Assembly (NCBI GenBank): GCA_944470555.2
Contig: OX104129.1
Coordinates: 66,457,747-66,521,746, forward strand
Direction: 5' to 3'
Source: Heterobilharzia americana
Taxonomy: Eukaryota > Platyhelminthes > Trematoda > Strigeidida > Schistosomatidae
Length of the DNA stretch: 64,000 nucleotides
The notes under the pieces were generated by a model that worked only from the letters and a program-made list of their open reading frames with translations, ran no database searches and was not told the origin of the DNA. The stretch's first letter is position 1; every line of letters begins with the position of its first letter. A program made the position numbers and the translations under genes. This document shows, piece by piece, positions 19,819 to 30,985 of this stretch.

Positions 19819-21013
19819 ATGAAACTGTCCTCAGTTCTTCGGTACAACAATGTGTGCAGTTGTAGATGGCAGACAAAACTTGTAATGTGTCTGCAACTTA
19901 TATGCTACTTTATATCCTATTTCCCCAACATGAATTCATATTTCTGTATGATAGGAGGATACCTGCTCCCACCATATTTTAGGTTATGGACACTTCTCAC
20001 CTTCTCTTTTTACAACTACTCGTTTATATTCATGCTCTTGGATATTTTGACCGTGTTCCTCATGGATAAGCTGTTGTCGAGTCCCTATAATTGGATCGAG
20101 CTACTTCGATTCAGTGTGCTAGTTAACATTTCATCTTCTGTCTGTATCACTTCCCTGCTACTTTTTGTTTCACTTATTATGTTTGATAAGGATATTTTGT
20201 TTTCGTATCCTATATGCGGTCTCATCGGACTTTTAGGGGAGTCACTGTAATAGGTCGTCAGATGATGTCTGATAAATTGTTAGTCGATTTTCCGCTTGGT
20301 AAAATACGCTATAAGCACATACCATTTATATGCACTTTGTTTTTCACAGTCTTATTCTGCACAGGTCTGTGCGGAGGTGTTTCTCTCTCTCTCTTTGTGA
20401 CTGGAATCCTTATTGCGTGGACATACTTACGCTTCTTTCAAAGGCACAGCAGTGGCATGCACGGTGATGTGAACGATAGTTTCACCTTTGCTGGGTAAGC
20501 TTAATTCGATCCGTCTTTCTACCCTTCAGATTTTTTCCAAATCATCTGGGTCCACCCGTTTCGGTGTTGTCTGGTGCAGTCTTCAACGTGTTGGTTCGAC
20601 TTCGAATGTGTAAGCCGCCTACGAGACAACTCTCTGTTCCCCCTTCTGTTGTTTCATTTATAGTGGATATTCATGACACAGCCCATTCCGTCAGCAGGTA
20701 TAGTTATCTCTTGTTCATTATTGTTTTGCTGTTTAGCAATCACTATATCTCAGCAGTAAAACCTCAAAATTTCTATTTAGTCAGGGTTATATTTCTTGTA
20801 ACAAATGATCAGAATTCAGTGACAGGAGCCTGGGGGTACCTCCCATATGGCTTTATATTATTCTGCTGGATCCTGAGTGTACACGTAGAATTCTTGTTTC
20901 TATTTATTCTACCTGTTTCCTCATATTTGAGCACAGTAACAATAATGCATCAGTATCGTTTCAGGACACCGGAGTCTCGTATTCAGCAATATGCAATGGC
21001 TTCATGGAATTGA
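19819..21013 (+). CDS. TMEM115: TMEM115 homologue (Golgi rhomboid-like membrane protein)
   Basis: ATG 19819 is preceded by cccacc. Exon 1 19819-20494, exon 2 20530-20697, exon 3 20965-21013 (stop 21011-21013). Family features: GGYLLPPYFRLWTLLTF near residue 46, an 'IGLLGG'-type glycine segment, WTYLRFFQRHSSG near the end of exon 1, a following FTFAG-FFP block, and VRLRMCKPP. Several hydrophobic segments indicate a multi-pass protein. TMEM115 is known as a Golgi protein interacting with the COG complex and acting in retrograde transport; it lacks rhomboid catalysis. One base is missing from the G run 20236-20239: before it homology is in the frame of 19819, after it in the next frame. Intron 2 (20698-20964) is also open in frame. 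A further exon at 22247 may belong here. Confidence 0.85.
20495..20529 (+). other. 35-nt micro-intron of the TMEM115 homologue
   Basis: gtaagc...acccttcag, 35 bases. Removing it joins FTFAG to FFPNHLG, matching the family's 'FAFATFFPE' block. Introns near 35 nt at the 5-prime parts of genes are a known schistosome trait. Confidence 0.8.
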
Positions 21014-21298
21014 AAACACTATGGCAGATGTCCCATTCGCGGTTACAGTGTCAATTCGGTCCTCATAACCTGCTATTTTGGAGCTCCTGACAGGCCTACC
21101 TCCCTCTAAATGTGGAGTGAAAATAACTGAAAACTAGACAGTAGGCTTATGTGCTGGGTATCCATCCATGAACTCAGTTGTTCAAAGTACCTGCACTCGT
21201 CATCGCCTGACTAATTGATATCGAAACCACTTCGTTCATTGTGTAATCGTTTGCTAATTATGTGTTATCTGAACCATCTCACCTTTGGCAGTATGTCG
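21014..21298. other. Non-coding stretch following exon 3
   Basis: Intron or 3-prime UTR of the TMEM115 homologue, depending on which terminal exon is used. No signal recognised. Confidence 0.4.
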
Positions 21299-21730
21299 CA
21301 TGAAACCAGTCTTGTTTTCGCTTAACCAACTGTTGTTGTGACAAAATGGTCTATACAAATGAGACAAAGTATCTGATTTTGTGGAGTCATGCCACATCTT
21401 GATACTCGTCATTAGCACTTAAACCAACCTATTTTTACTGCGGCTGACATCTGTGGATATATATATATATAGGATGAAGTTGACTGGCAAAGGCATCCGA
21501 AAGCTAATAAGGTATTACTGTAAGCCCTTTCAAAGGAACGAACCCAATTTCAATTCTATGGTGAAATCATGATGAACGGCGCAGTAAAATAGGTTGGTTA
21601 AAGTGCTAATAACATGAGTATCAAGATGTGGCATGACTCTACAAAATCAGATACTTTATCTCATCTGTGTCGGCCATATTGTCACAGGAACACTTGGTCA
21701 AGCAAAAACATGATTTTTTGGTTTCATGCA
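21299..21730. mobile_element. Foldback (MITE-like) element with long imperfect inverted arms
   Basis: The left arm, about 21299-21443, reads gcatgaaacca outward-in. The right arm, about 21577-21730, is its reverse complement (ending tggtttcatgc), at roughly 80 percent identity over about 145 bases. Identical blocks include agtatctgattttgt and gagtcatgccacatcttgat. The centre, about 130 bases, holds an AT tract (21459-21472). No coding capacity. It lies inside the presumed intron of the TMEM115 homologue. The 70-codon frame at 21667 is a by-product. Confidence 0.7.
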
Positions 21731-22246
21731 ACATAAAACCAAAGAAAATAAATATCACGAATACTTACAATAACTATCAGAAATTGACTGATTTAATGTA
21801 TCGTTTCCATACCTATGGAGCAGTTGTATCCAGAACTTCCGCACAGATATTTCAAGTAATGTGGAAGTTCACACAATGAGGTTTTCAGCTGATTTGACTT
21901 ACACGGTTTTAAGAACATATGTTTGTGACTAAAATTTATTCGTAATCATGAAAAGGCATCTTGTATTGTTGTGAAGTATAACGGGTGAATGGCGCGTTCG
22001 AAATGCAAACCATTCCAATTATTTTCGTCATATCTAAAGGGAAAACTTGAGCGATGCAGTAGAATGTAGTTTCATGTCAAATTTGTTTATTTGATGTAGC
22101 GCAAAGTGGTAGTATTATCTACTGTATCATTATTTCGAGTAAACAAGCAAGTTTAGCCGAGAAGTGCACCATATCTCTTGAATATAGAAGCATATTATTA
22201 TTACTATATATTATCATTAATTTTTTATCATTGTTTAATCCAACAG

Positions 22247-22433
22247 GGATACTCCTACTTCACATGTTGGGAACACTTGTAACAGTCAGTTTGTATCAAA
22301 ATCTATTCCATCTGTCTCTTCATTTCCAAGTTATGCAAGGGATGAATGTATTCGATCTATGCAGACTAACGGTACACCACTTCCACCCATTCCACCTCCA
22401 ATCTCTGTATCCATTGACGCTTTATCATCATGA
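22247..22433 (+). CDS. Candidate terminal exon, probably of the TMEM115 homologue
   Basis: After the acceptor 'tttaatccaacag', 61 codons run to TGA 22431-22433 (starting DTPTSHVGNTCNS, ending PLPPIPPPISVSIDALSS). The polar, Ser/Pro-rich composition fits the cytosolic tail of TMEM115. It needs phase 2 on entry, exactly the phase left by exon 2 (20697), so it can replace exon 3 in frame. How it would connect to exon 3 is unclear because exon 3 meets a stop without a donor. The overlapping ATG frame at 22231 is a shadow. Confidence 0.55.
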
Positions 22434-23160
22434 TACTGCATATCATTTTTGTTGTTTTTATGCGAATAATTCCATTTCATCTTGTGATATGTAAATGTTT
22501 TACAAGAGGATATATTTGTTTGTCAACTTTTGGTATTCATCATCTTTATGTATCGTTTAGTGGGGAACAGAATAATCTTCTTAGTCTTAGGTAATATATA
22601 CATATCCATGCAGTAATTTTTTACAAGTAACTGTTATCATCTATTCTTTTTTCCTTTTAAACTTTGAGGTGCGCCATCCATGCATAACCACCTCATCTTT
22701 ATATTTTATGTGTAAATTTTTTGATGGCTGTGAACTGTTTACTTAAGAATGCAAATTAGTTTATATTGATGACGTATTTGATTTATAATTGAGTAAAGCA
22801 TATAGTCTTAGTTCCGCTATTTTAGGTACTCAATTCTCATTTTTTAGAATTATTGGTTCAAGCTTAGTCTTATGTGTCACAGTTTGAATGGGCAAACTTG
22901 ATTGTTTATCATCGCCTAGTGTAGGAACTTGTTTTCTTACTCAGTATAAACCTAATCATATGACCGAAGTCAAGTTGGAAAACATGGAAAGGCTACAGAT
23001 CGTCCGTCATATTTCTTTGTAACATTTTTTATCATGCCGAAGAACCAACCACTAAGTAAGCAATATTGACGTTTAGCACAAAGTTACTGACTAGCGAGCG
23101 AAATGAAAGCTTAAATCAGTAATTGACATTATCTAACTCAAGTTTATTCATTGAAGTGTA
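22434..23160. other. AT-rich downstream region
   Basis: Probably 3-prime UTR and intergenic DNA. No gene seen. Confidence 0.4.
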
Positions 23161-23164
23161 TTAA

Positions 23165-23290
23165 TGTTGGATATCGGCTAAGAGTGAAATACAGGACTCG
23201 CGTTTCGTCTTACATGGGACTCAGCTGAATGTACCTTTCTCGCAGTGAACCATGTTGCTCCCGCTAAGACTCCACTAAACTGTGGCAAGA
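23165..23290 (-). repeat. Hammerhead SINE fragment with deleted core
   Basis: The minus strand reads gtacattcagctgagtcccatgtaa...gacgaaacgcgagtcctg. The stem II and GAAA side of an Sm-alpha-type hammerhead are kept, but three bases of the CUGAUGAG core are lost (about 23216-23224), so cleavage is not expected. Confidence 0.6.
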
Positions 23291-23357
23291 AAATCTATTC
23301 CTTCACACAAACAACTAGATCTTATCCCATTTTTATCGATTAGTTTACGTGGAAAGG

Positions 23358-23428
23358 ATGGCTGATTACAACTGTCTGGTGGTTCTGATAATTGTCCTTG
23401 TGACACTACAATTTGGTTCATACTACAG
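23358..23428 (+). CDS. Candidate first exon encoding a signal peptide or membrane anchor
   Basis: The ATG at 23358 has a good context (A at -3, G at +4) and opens 23 codons, MADYNCLVVLIIVLVTLQFG and three more, ending at donor CAG|gtaatg in phase 2. The Leu/Val/Ile core of about 12 residues resembles a signal peptide. Short first exons of this sort are typical of schistosome micro-exon genes (MEGs). A 44-nt ag...gt-bounded segment at 23618-23661 could be a following exon, but its only open phase does not fit directly, so intermediate exons would be needed. Unrecognised protein. Confidence 0.4.
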
Positions 23429-25090
23429 GTAATGTATGCATTGCGTTGACATGCTAAATGAAACCAATAATTGGAGACTGAGTGGTATAGCTTAGTCGTA
23501 GGTGTATTAGTAGCTTTTTTTCCGTATTATTCATGATGTCAAATTTCTTCGTTTATTTTATCTCCTTTTAATGATTTTGTAGGTTCGTATGACTTTTCAT
23601 CACATTATTTTTTCCAGTATCCTACCTTATATGCTAAATTGAGGCTTGATGAATTGAACAGGTATACAAGACTGTTGGTGACGTCGGTATACGCTTGTTT
23701 GTAGACAACTATATTGTCGTCAATCCTAATCGTTTATCTTTGACACCACTCTTTCTCTTGTCGGTATGTATAGTGTCAAGTATTAAAATTTCGTCATGAA
23801 AGTAAATGGTATGATGCTCAATGTTCCGCTTTGTGAGAGAAAAAATAAGTGATAAGTATGATTGCCAGCCGTAATATAACAACTAATAGTCGATTAGGTA
23901 ATGCTTAATTAGTGGAACGACTTCTCGATGTCTGAATATTGTATACTAACTCTAAAATAAGTACTCACTTTAAGGGATGATGAATGTCAATTGGTCTAGA
24001 TTTTCTTAATTATTTTTTAGCGTACACGTTAGTAGGTAGTCATCTATTCAAGGTTCCACTCTGCTTGCTTTCAGCTCTCTTTAGGTATATCTAACTAACA
24101 AATTGGTTAAAGTAAATGAATGCTAACATGTAATGGAGTAGATTTTAAGGTGTCATAACATAGCACATGTGTGATGATTGAATGAACAAGTAATTTGTTT
24201 TTATTTTAGTTTGTCACATGATAGATGTTCATGTACGAACAACTTATTAACACAAACTTAAGACTAAGTTATTCTTAGTGATTAGAGGAAATTGTATCGA
24301 AAAAAAATCTTAAAATGATTTTCCAGTACGGTGATTCAACACCTAGTTTGGGGATATTGAAATGAAATGCTTCACATATGTACGCAATGTCGGGTGAAAA
24401 TTAAAAACAGACAATTCAGTGATAAGAGCATGGGTTTGCAAACACTTAACATAGACCTACAGAGCTCAGCAACTAAACCGAAGGAGTTTCGTACTTACGT
24501 CAACCTAAATGTCTGGGATGTGTGTTTTGCATGCGAACTTACCATTTATCTCGACGGATAGTGTTAGCTGCAGTAGAACTAGGTTAGAAAGTAATTAGGG
24601 TAACTAGACCAACAAATATAATGGATCTGACTTTATTTAAGCCATGCAAGTTGCGTGATAATAGTCCTCAAGACAAGAGGAATCAGTGATCGAATAACTT
24701 AGGGAACGTCAAATCAACCAGTGCATGTACTCTTTACCTGCAAAACTGGTATACTCTACTTACCTTCATTGATTTCTTCCCTCATTTACTCTTTTTTTAT
24801 ATCCTGATGTCGATGTGTTTCTGTCTATTCCTTTCTGCGGTACCACCGAGTGTGACGACTAATTCAGATATGTTTTTTCATTTTACCTATCATAAATGCT
24901 TTCGATCAGCGTTAATGCGAAGCAAAGAATATATGAACTTTGTACAACACCAATATCAAGTAATTAAATATTTTAAACTACATAGCTACCGGAATAAGTA
25001 AAGGCTGCTTTCATTTTTAAAAGACCAACTTAAAATTAATGTGAACCTAACTTTTAAGATATATTCTGTTTCAAACATCAATCTTATTTT
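23429..25090. other. Intron-like or intergenic AT-rich region
   Basis: Contains the 44-nt possible micro-exon at 23618-23661 and an open frame at 24807-24962 (starting MSMCFCLFLSAVPPS, reaching a possible donor CAA|gtaatt). Nothing else is supported. Confidence 0.35.
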
Positions 25091-25094
25091 CACT

Positions 25095-25490
25095 GCTTCT
25101 TATTGTTTGCATTGTGAGGTTCAACAGATATAAATCACTAACCTTATGCCTACAAGTATACAGATAACGGAAAGGTCCTTTCGAACCACATTTGTGGAGT
25201 TTTAGTTCCCGCGCTTCGTCCCATTTGGAACTCGCCAGCTGCACGTACCTGCACCTCACTGAGTGGTGTTGTTCCCACTGAGACTCGAACCTCTTACCCA
25301 GTGCTTCAAACGCCAAGGTGTTATTTACTATGCCACGGAGAAACGACAACCACTTCTTGTACAACGTGTAGTAGTTATTACTCTTTATTGACATACTTAT
25401 TACTCTCCGTTGTTGATTGGATCGAATTGTCCGACCTCTATTGGCATATGGGCTCCTATGCGGATTCCTCGATATTGCCTGAATGTTAAT
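25095..25490 (-). repeat. Hammerhead SINE (Sm-alpha type) with upstream tail of another unit
   Basis: Minus strand: tail sequence (about 25490-25390), then a tRNA-like head with A box around 25329-25339 and B box ggttcgagtct around 25282-25292, then a hammerhead core CTGGCGAG (25231-25238) and gacgaagcgcg. A6 of the core is changed to G, and GAAG replaces GAAA, so catalysis is unlikely. The short plus-strand and minus-strand frames overlapping it are shadows. Confidence 0.78.
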
Positions 25491-25719
25491 TACGGTATTT
25501 CGGTTGTCCTTAATGATATGGAGTGGAAGTTCAGATATCTGTTAAAATGGGGAGATTTTCTGTATATGTTAGTATCTGCTCGTTTTTATTTTACTTTGAA
25601 TTTCATCAGAGCTAATTCTCCTCGTCCATTTCCTAACTAGAAAGTTAAATGAGTCCTTAATTATGATATTTTCCAACTTCACCATTCATGCGTCCACGCT
25701 TAGTGGTAGATTAAAATGC

Positions 25720-26120
25720 ACTCAGTAACCAAGAGGTCGAACAATTCGATCCAATAAAACAACGGAGAATAACAAGTATATCAATAAATAGTATTAACTA
25801 CTATCCGTTGTACAAGAAGCGGCCATCGTCCCTCCGTGGCATAGTGGGTAACGCCTTGGTGTTTGAAGTGCTGGGTGCGAGGTTCGAGTCTCAGTGGGGA
25901 CAACAACACTCATTGGGATGCAAGTATATGCAGCTGAAGAGTCCCAAACAGAACGAAACGCTCACCCTGGATCCCTCTGTTAGCCATAACCAAATAAATT
26001 ATCGTAACGAATATCGAGGCATCCACATAGGAGCCCATATGCCAACTGAGGTCAAACAATTAGATTCAGTAAAACAACAGAGAATCACAAGTATGTCAAT
26101 AAACAGTTTTAGTTTCCGCT
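25720..26120 (+). repeat. Hammerhead SINE (Sm-alpha type), nearly complete
   Basis: The tail of a preceding unit (25720-25810, with caattcgatccaat and aaacaacggaga) is followed by the head: A box tggcatagtgg 25837-25847, B box ggttcgagtct 25881-25891, core CTGAAGAG 25934-25941, GAAA 25955-25958, then ctggatcc and the 3-prime body to about 26110. U7 is replaced by A (a tolerated position), but the cleavage triplet reads ACC, not NUH, so activity is doubtful. Confidence 0.82.
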
Positions 26121-26179
26121 AAATTTACCGTAGAAGTTTTTGGGTGATGATCACGCTACGTCATGAACTGACAGAAGTT

Positions 26180-26400
26180 GAAAATATGAACCACTGGATT
26201 CCGACCCAGCGGCTCAACGGTAGCGTGCTGGCCATAGAAAATGAACGTTCTGGGTTCAATCTCTGGAGGCCTGGGTCATGGGTGCGCACTGCTCAAGAGT
26301 CACATACTATTGGGATGAAACAGCTGTCCACTGCTCCCAGTTTTCCAATGTTCCTCCAACTGATATCAATCCATGATGAGTATCAACTTGAAAAATCTTT
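26180..26400 (+). repeat. tRNA-derived SINE, second family
   Basis: cagcggctcaacggtagc (A-box-like) and gggttcaatctc (B-box-like) followed by a body ending atcaatccatgatgag. Related 3-prime parts occur at about 34030-34250, 36730-36850, 47030-47260 and 63430-63540. No ribozyme. Confidence 0.6.
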
Positions 26401-26404
26401 TTTC

Positions 26405-27100
26405 TGTTATTCCATTTTCGTCTGTTTATTAGAAATATCACACAGTGAAACAGTAGCATTTATTGGATAACCCACAAACCAACAAACTCATTTAGAAACA
26501 AGCTTTGTAGGTTCAAAGATCCTATCGATACAATTAAGCAAAATAATCTGGTTTACCAGATTCCTTGCAGTGATTGCGAGGTCAAGTACATTGGTCAAAG
26601 CAGTCGACCAGGGTCGATTAGAATAACAGAGCACAAAAACTTAGCTAAATCAAGATCAGTAGATCCTAATAAGATAAGAAATCTAGAGAAAACTTGGCTA
26701 TAGCTCTACATGCGATGACACAATCACACATTAGGGTGGGATAGGGTGACAGTTTTGAAAACTTAGTAGGGTGGAGGGATTGGTAACCGAATCTTTGTTT
26801 ACTGAATCAACACCAAACACATGCAATCGAAATGATGCTGCACGTGTCGCAGATATATGGAAAGTTCTAATACCCTTGTCATCACAGAGAAGGAGAGGAA
26901 ACTAGGAATATATAAAGACCGTCTAGAAGTTGTGGAGTTACCTGATATGAATATGGACAATGAATTATGTCCGAAACGTTATCCAGTAAATGCTACTGTT
27001 TCACTGTGTGATATTTCTAATAAACAGACTAAAATGGAATTACACTCGACCACAGTGCCCAAGTTTTACACTTATACTTTTTTCTGTTAGTAATGTGCTT
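26405..27100 (+). mobile_element. Penelope-like element fragment bounded by inverted repeats
   Basis: At about 26540-26640 the plus strand encodes VYQIPCSDCEVKYIGQSSR, the GIY-YIG-type endonuclease start typical of Penelope-like elements, followed by EHKNLAKSRSVDPNKIRN and then stops. 26979-27044 is a copy, in inverted orientation, of 26405-26470 (about 66 bases, three mismatches). The tail ends accacagtgcccaagtttt, also present at 40840-40865. Confidence 0.75.
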
Positions 27101-28135
27101 ATTTGAATTAGATCAAATTTTACCTTTTTGTATAGAATGTAAATTTATATCAGATTCATTTCTACACTGTTTGCTTACTTAGATTGACAAACATTCATAA
27201 GATTATGTGGATTAAATGAGAATTCCTTCTCTTCTTAAAACTTAACCCTGTTTAATTCTCCATTTTGTACGCTCCGCAACATACCAATTCTCATATATAT
27301 ATAATTTGATGACATTCTAGACAAATAAAGAATGCATATATCTTTCGAATATAGCCAAAAGTGAGACTCCTAGCTACTGCATTTATAATTAAACCATCTC
27401 AATAGTATCCGCAGAAGTTGATTGATGTCTTATTAATGTTCGGATTCTGTTTATGAAGGTTGGCATGTCATTGGCTAGTGTTTCTTAAAGATATAGACGG
27501 GTAAGTCGTCCTAAATCTTCATCATGCTCTTCAATCTTCATGTATTATACTGGATGATTTTCAGTTAGTCCACTACTGACCAGCGTGAACGTGGATGATG
27601 AATCATTTTAACTGACTATTCCTCTCTCTCAGCTTTTGCATTTCTCTATGAAATAAATCGTCTATTCTTAGTTTTGTCTTCTGTGTGTAATGTAGAACGC
27701 AATATTCTCATTTCTTTAAGACAGTTTCTCTCATTTATTATCCCATCAGTTTTGCAACAAAATAACAGAACAAAAAACACAGAATCTAGTGGTAAGATAT
27801 TTCATCTATCTAAGATTGTTATTAAATCATTTTGATTTAACCTGTATGGCATCGACAAGAAAGAAGATGCCCATCTTTAGAGCTGCTACTCTATTCAATT
27901 CATCCTGTTGTACATGAGTATACTCATTATGGTGATTAACATTTAACTTGGAATATCCTGGCAAGTCTTATCCTTCTAAATTTAGCTAGCTTGATTGACT
28001 CTGATCATTGTGTTCAAAGTGAGGAATTTGACCTCACAGTCACTCAGGTTACATTCTTTTGTCTAATTAGACCCTCGAACCGACAGTTTTTCTCTGAATG
28101 AATTTGTAAGTCTGTATGCCACAGAGTCTACAAGG
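27101..28135. other. No gene recognised
   Basis: AT-rich, many short T/A runs. Nothing supported. Confidence 0.5.
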
Positions 28136-28139
28136 ATAT

Positions 28140-30575
28140 TCACAAAGCGACATGGACTTCACCAAATGGACACACTAAAAATCAGATCGACTTCATCTCA
28201 ATTTGAAGAAAGTGGAGACGCAGCCTACTAGACACAAGATCAAGAAAAGGAGTAGATGCAGGTTCACACCACTCACTATCTAGTGCAAGAAACCTACCTT
28301 CCAAATCAAGTTGAAAACCTTTAAAGAAGTTAGTGATAGACCACAGATCAAGTTCAACACCCAAAACAGAAACTGAAGGATGAAACTGCAAAGGAAATCG
28401 TCACGTTAGCCATCAAGACAAAATGGGAGATATCAAGCAACATCCCTGAAGAAACCTGTGTGGATGAGCACTGGAACTCTTTGACAGAGATGTGCAAAGA
28501 AATCTGCATAACCGTATTAGGAAGGAAGAAGAAAGAAGATAAGGAATGGATCTCGACGGACACATGGAAGCTGATAGAGGAGAGGAAGATGGTGAAACAG
28601 AAGATAAACCAGTACAAGGATGCACAACGACAAGAGGAGCTGAGTACAATGTATAAAACAGTACACTGGACAAAGAAGTGAAGAAGAATGCACGCAAAGA
28701 CAGAAGACACTTCTACGACACATTGGCAAGTGAAGCAGAACATGCCGCAGGTAGGAGAAACAGAGACCTGACAACATTATATCGAATAACCAGGTTACTA
28801 TCTGTAAGGGAAGAGATCAACGCAGACGAAAATAATGAAAGGTAGTGAAGGAAACTTAGTTATCAGAGAGGAGAAATAAAGGAAAATATGGGCTGACCAC
28901 TTCAAAAAACTCTTGAATCGACCACCACCACCATCCGCAACTCGTCCGGAAATACCACCAGCAACCGTAGAGCTATCAGTGAACACAGGCCCTCCAACAA
29001 ACGCAGAAGTCCTGAATGCCATAAAACTGCTGAAATTCGGGAAAGCAGCAGGACCACATGGGATCCCGCCAGAAGCACTGAAAACAGATGCAGAAACAAC
29101 AGCGGACATGCTCACACCACTGCTGCAGAAGGTTTGCAAGGAAGAAAAGGCATCTGCCTATTGATTGGATGAAGGGATACCTTGTCAAAATCTTGAAGAC
29201 GTAAGCTTTTGCAAGAACTGGCGCGGAATCATGCTGCTGTCCACCTCAAGCAAAATATTAAGTCGCATCATCCTGCAGAGACTAAAGGATACGCTGGATT
29301 CAAAATTACGACCGGACGAGGTTGGCTGGTTTCAGGAAGAACAAATCATTCGTGGATCAAATATCAAGGCTACACTACGCATCATTATAGAACAGAGTAT
29401 AGAATGGCAGTCAACTCTCTACCTCAGCGTTATTGACTTTAAAAAGGCCTTCGACAGCGTTGACTGAGAAGTAATTTGGCAGTTGTTTCAACACTATGGA
29501 GTGTTACAAATCTTTATCAACCTCATTCAACAGCTATATGACGATGCCACATGCCAAGTGATCCACAATGGAAAGCTCAGTGACGCCTTTGAATTGAAGA
29601 CAGGAATAAGACAAGGCTGCCGCCTACTACTACCGATCATCTTCCTGATTGTGGTCGACTGGTTCATGCAGCAGACCTTGAGGAGTGAGAAAAGGGGCAT
29701 ACGCTGGACCGAATGGAAAGAGCCTAGAAGATTTGGATTTCGCCCATAATGATTTATGTCTAATGTCTTCTGGCACAAACTCGAAGATCTACAGGCGAAA
29801 ACTAACAAGTTGACAGAAGAAGCAGCGAGGATGGGACTTCAAGTGAACGTAGAGAAGACAAAAGTGATGAAAATACCCAACCAACAACAACAAGCACCAA
29901 TCACCATGAACGGGAGAAACCTAAAAGAAGTAGTCTCTTTCACCTACCTAGGCAGCGTAGTTTCAACTACAAGCTGCACAGACGAGGACGTCAAATCAGC
30001 CAGGATCGGAAAAGAAAGATAGCCTTTCACCAATTTGAAATCAGTGTGGAGATCTGCTGCACTCATCACAAAGAACAAGATCCGGATTTTCAACACCAAC
30101 GTCAAGTCAGTGCTCCTGTATGGTTCAGAGACTTGACGCGTCACGAAAATCACTTCCAACAAACTACAGACATCCATCAACAACTGCCTACGCTGGCTCG
30201 TTACTGAAGATCAGATGGCCAGAAAGAATAAGCAACAAGGACCTCACTCTGGCTGGCAACCAACCAACCAAGAACCTGTCGCCCAACAAATATTCAGAAG
30301 GAAGTGGAGATGGATTGAACTGAGTGTAGACTGAGAAGGCGGTTTGGGGACATCACTCATCAGACCAGGCTGTCGAGTGGAACTCAAGTGGGAAACGATG
30401 AGTTGTACGTCCGAGGGTGACATGGGGGAGATGGTGTGAGGAAGAAGTGAAAGCTTGTGAGCAGTCGTGGTGCCATGTTCAAAAGACTGCAGAAAACAGA
30501 GTAAAATAGAGGCGTGCTACTGAAGCCCTATGTTCCACTAGGAATTTAAGGGAAAAATAATAAATATAATAATAC
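28140..30575 (+). mobile_element. RTE-like LINE, second copy (5-prime truncated, decayed)
   Basis: Starts inside the endonuclease (TWTSPNGHTKNQIDFI, about 28150-28200), then KEWISTDTWKLIEERKM (28460-28681), WADHFKKLLN and LNAIKLLKFGKAAGPHGIPP (28913-29164), ILQRLKDTLDSKLRP and DFKKAFDSVD (29165-29467), GIRQGCRLLLPIIFLIVVDW (29483-29749), then KLEDLQAKTNKLTEEAAR (29756-30022). The catalytic FADD is ruined here (FAHND-like). The tail ccctatgttccactagg leads into an ataataaatataataa run. Same family as 15647-17698. Confidence 0.87.
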
Positions 30576-30579
30576 AACA

Positions 30580-30985
30580 GGGTCAATTAGCCTATCCGAG
30601 TATAAAAACCTAGTTAGGTAGAAATTGGAAGATCCTTGTAAAATAAAGAAATTTAGAAAACAGCTCAACCAAAGCTATGCATGCAGTTAAACACAGTAGG
30701 ATGGGACAAGGTGAAAATCCTTAAAACTAGCACCCAATACATACAAAAGGAATGACTCAGCACCTGTTTCGGATATATGGAAAATCTTACTACCCATATC
30801 ACAAAAGAGGTGAGAAAATTAGAACTATATAAACCATATCTCAAAATTGCTTGGTTATCTTCACATGACTATGGACAATAAATTGTGTTCGAAACGTCAT
30901 CCGCTGTCTGACAGTTCTAATAAACAAACTAAAATCATATTACATTCTACCACAGTCCTCAATTTTTACTGTTATATTAATGGAT
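30580..30985 (+). repeat. Penelope-like element tail fragment
   Basis: Sequence including aattgtgttcgaaacgtcatcc and taataaacaaactaaaat is related to the Penelope-like 3-prime tail at 26960-27060. No intact frame. Confidence 0.5.

Noticed and set aside
21667..21879. 70-codon plus-strand frame
   Set aside because: Starts within the right arm of the foldback element and has no recognisable content.
28354..28777. Long minus-strand frames rich in Ser, Leu, Phe and Cys (also 17362-17694 on plus)
   Set aside because: Antisense shadows of the RTE frame KEWISTDTWKLIEER; the same antisense peptides recur at each RTE copy.
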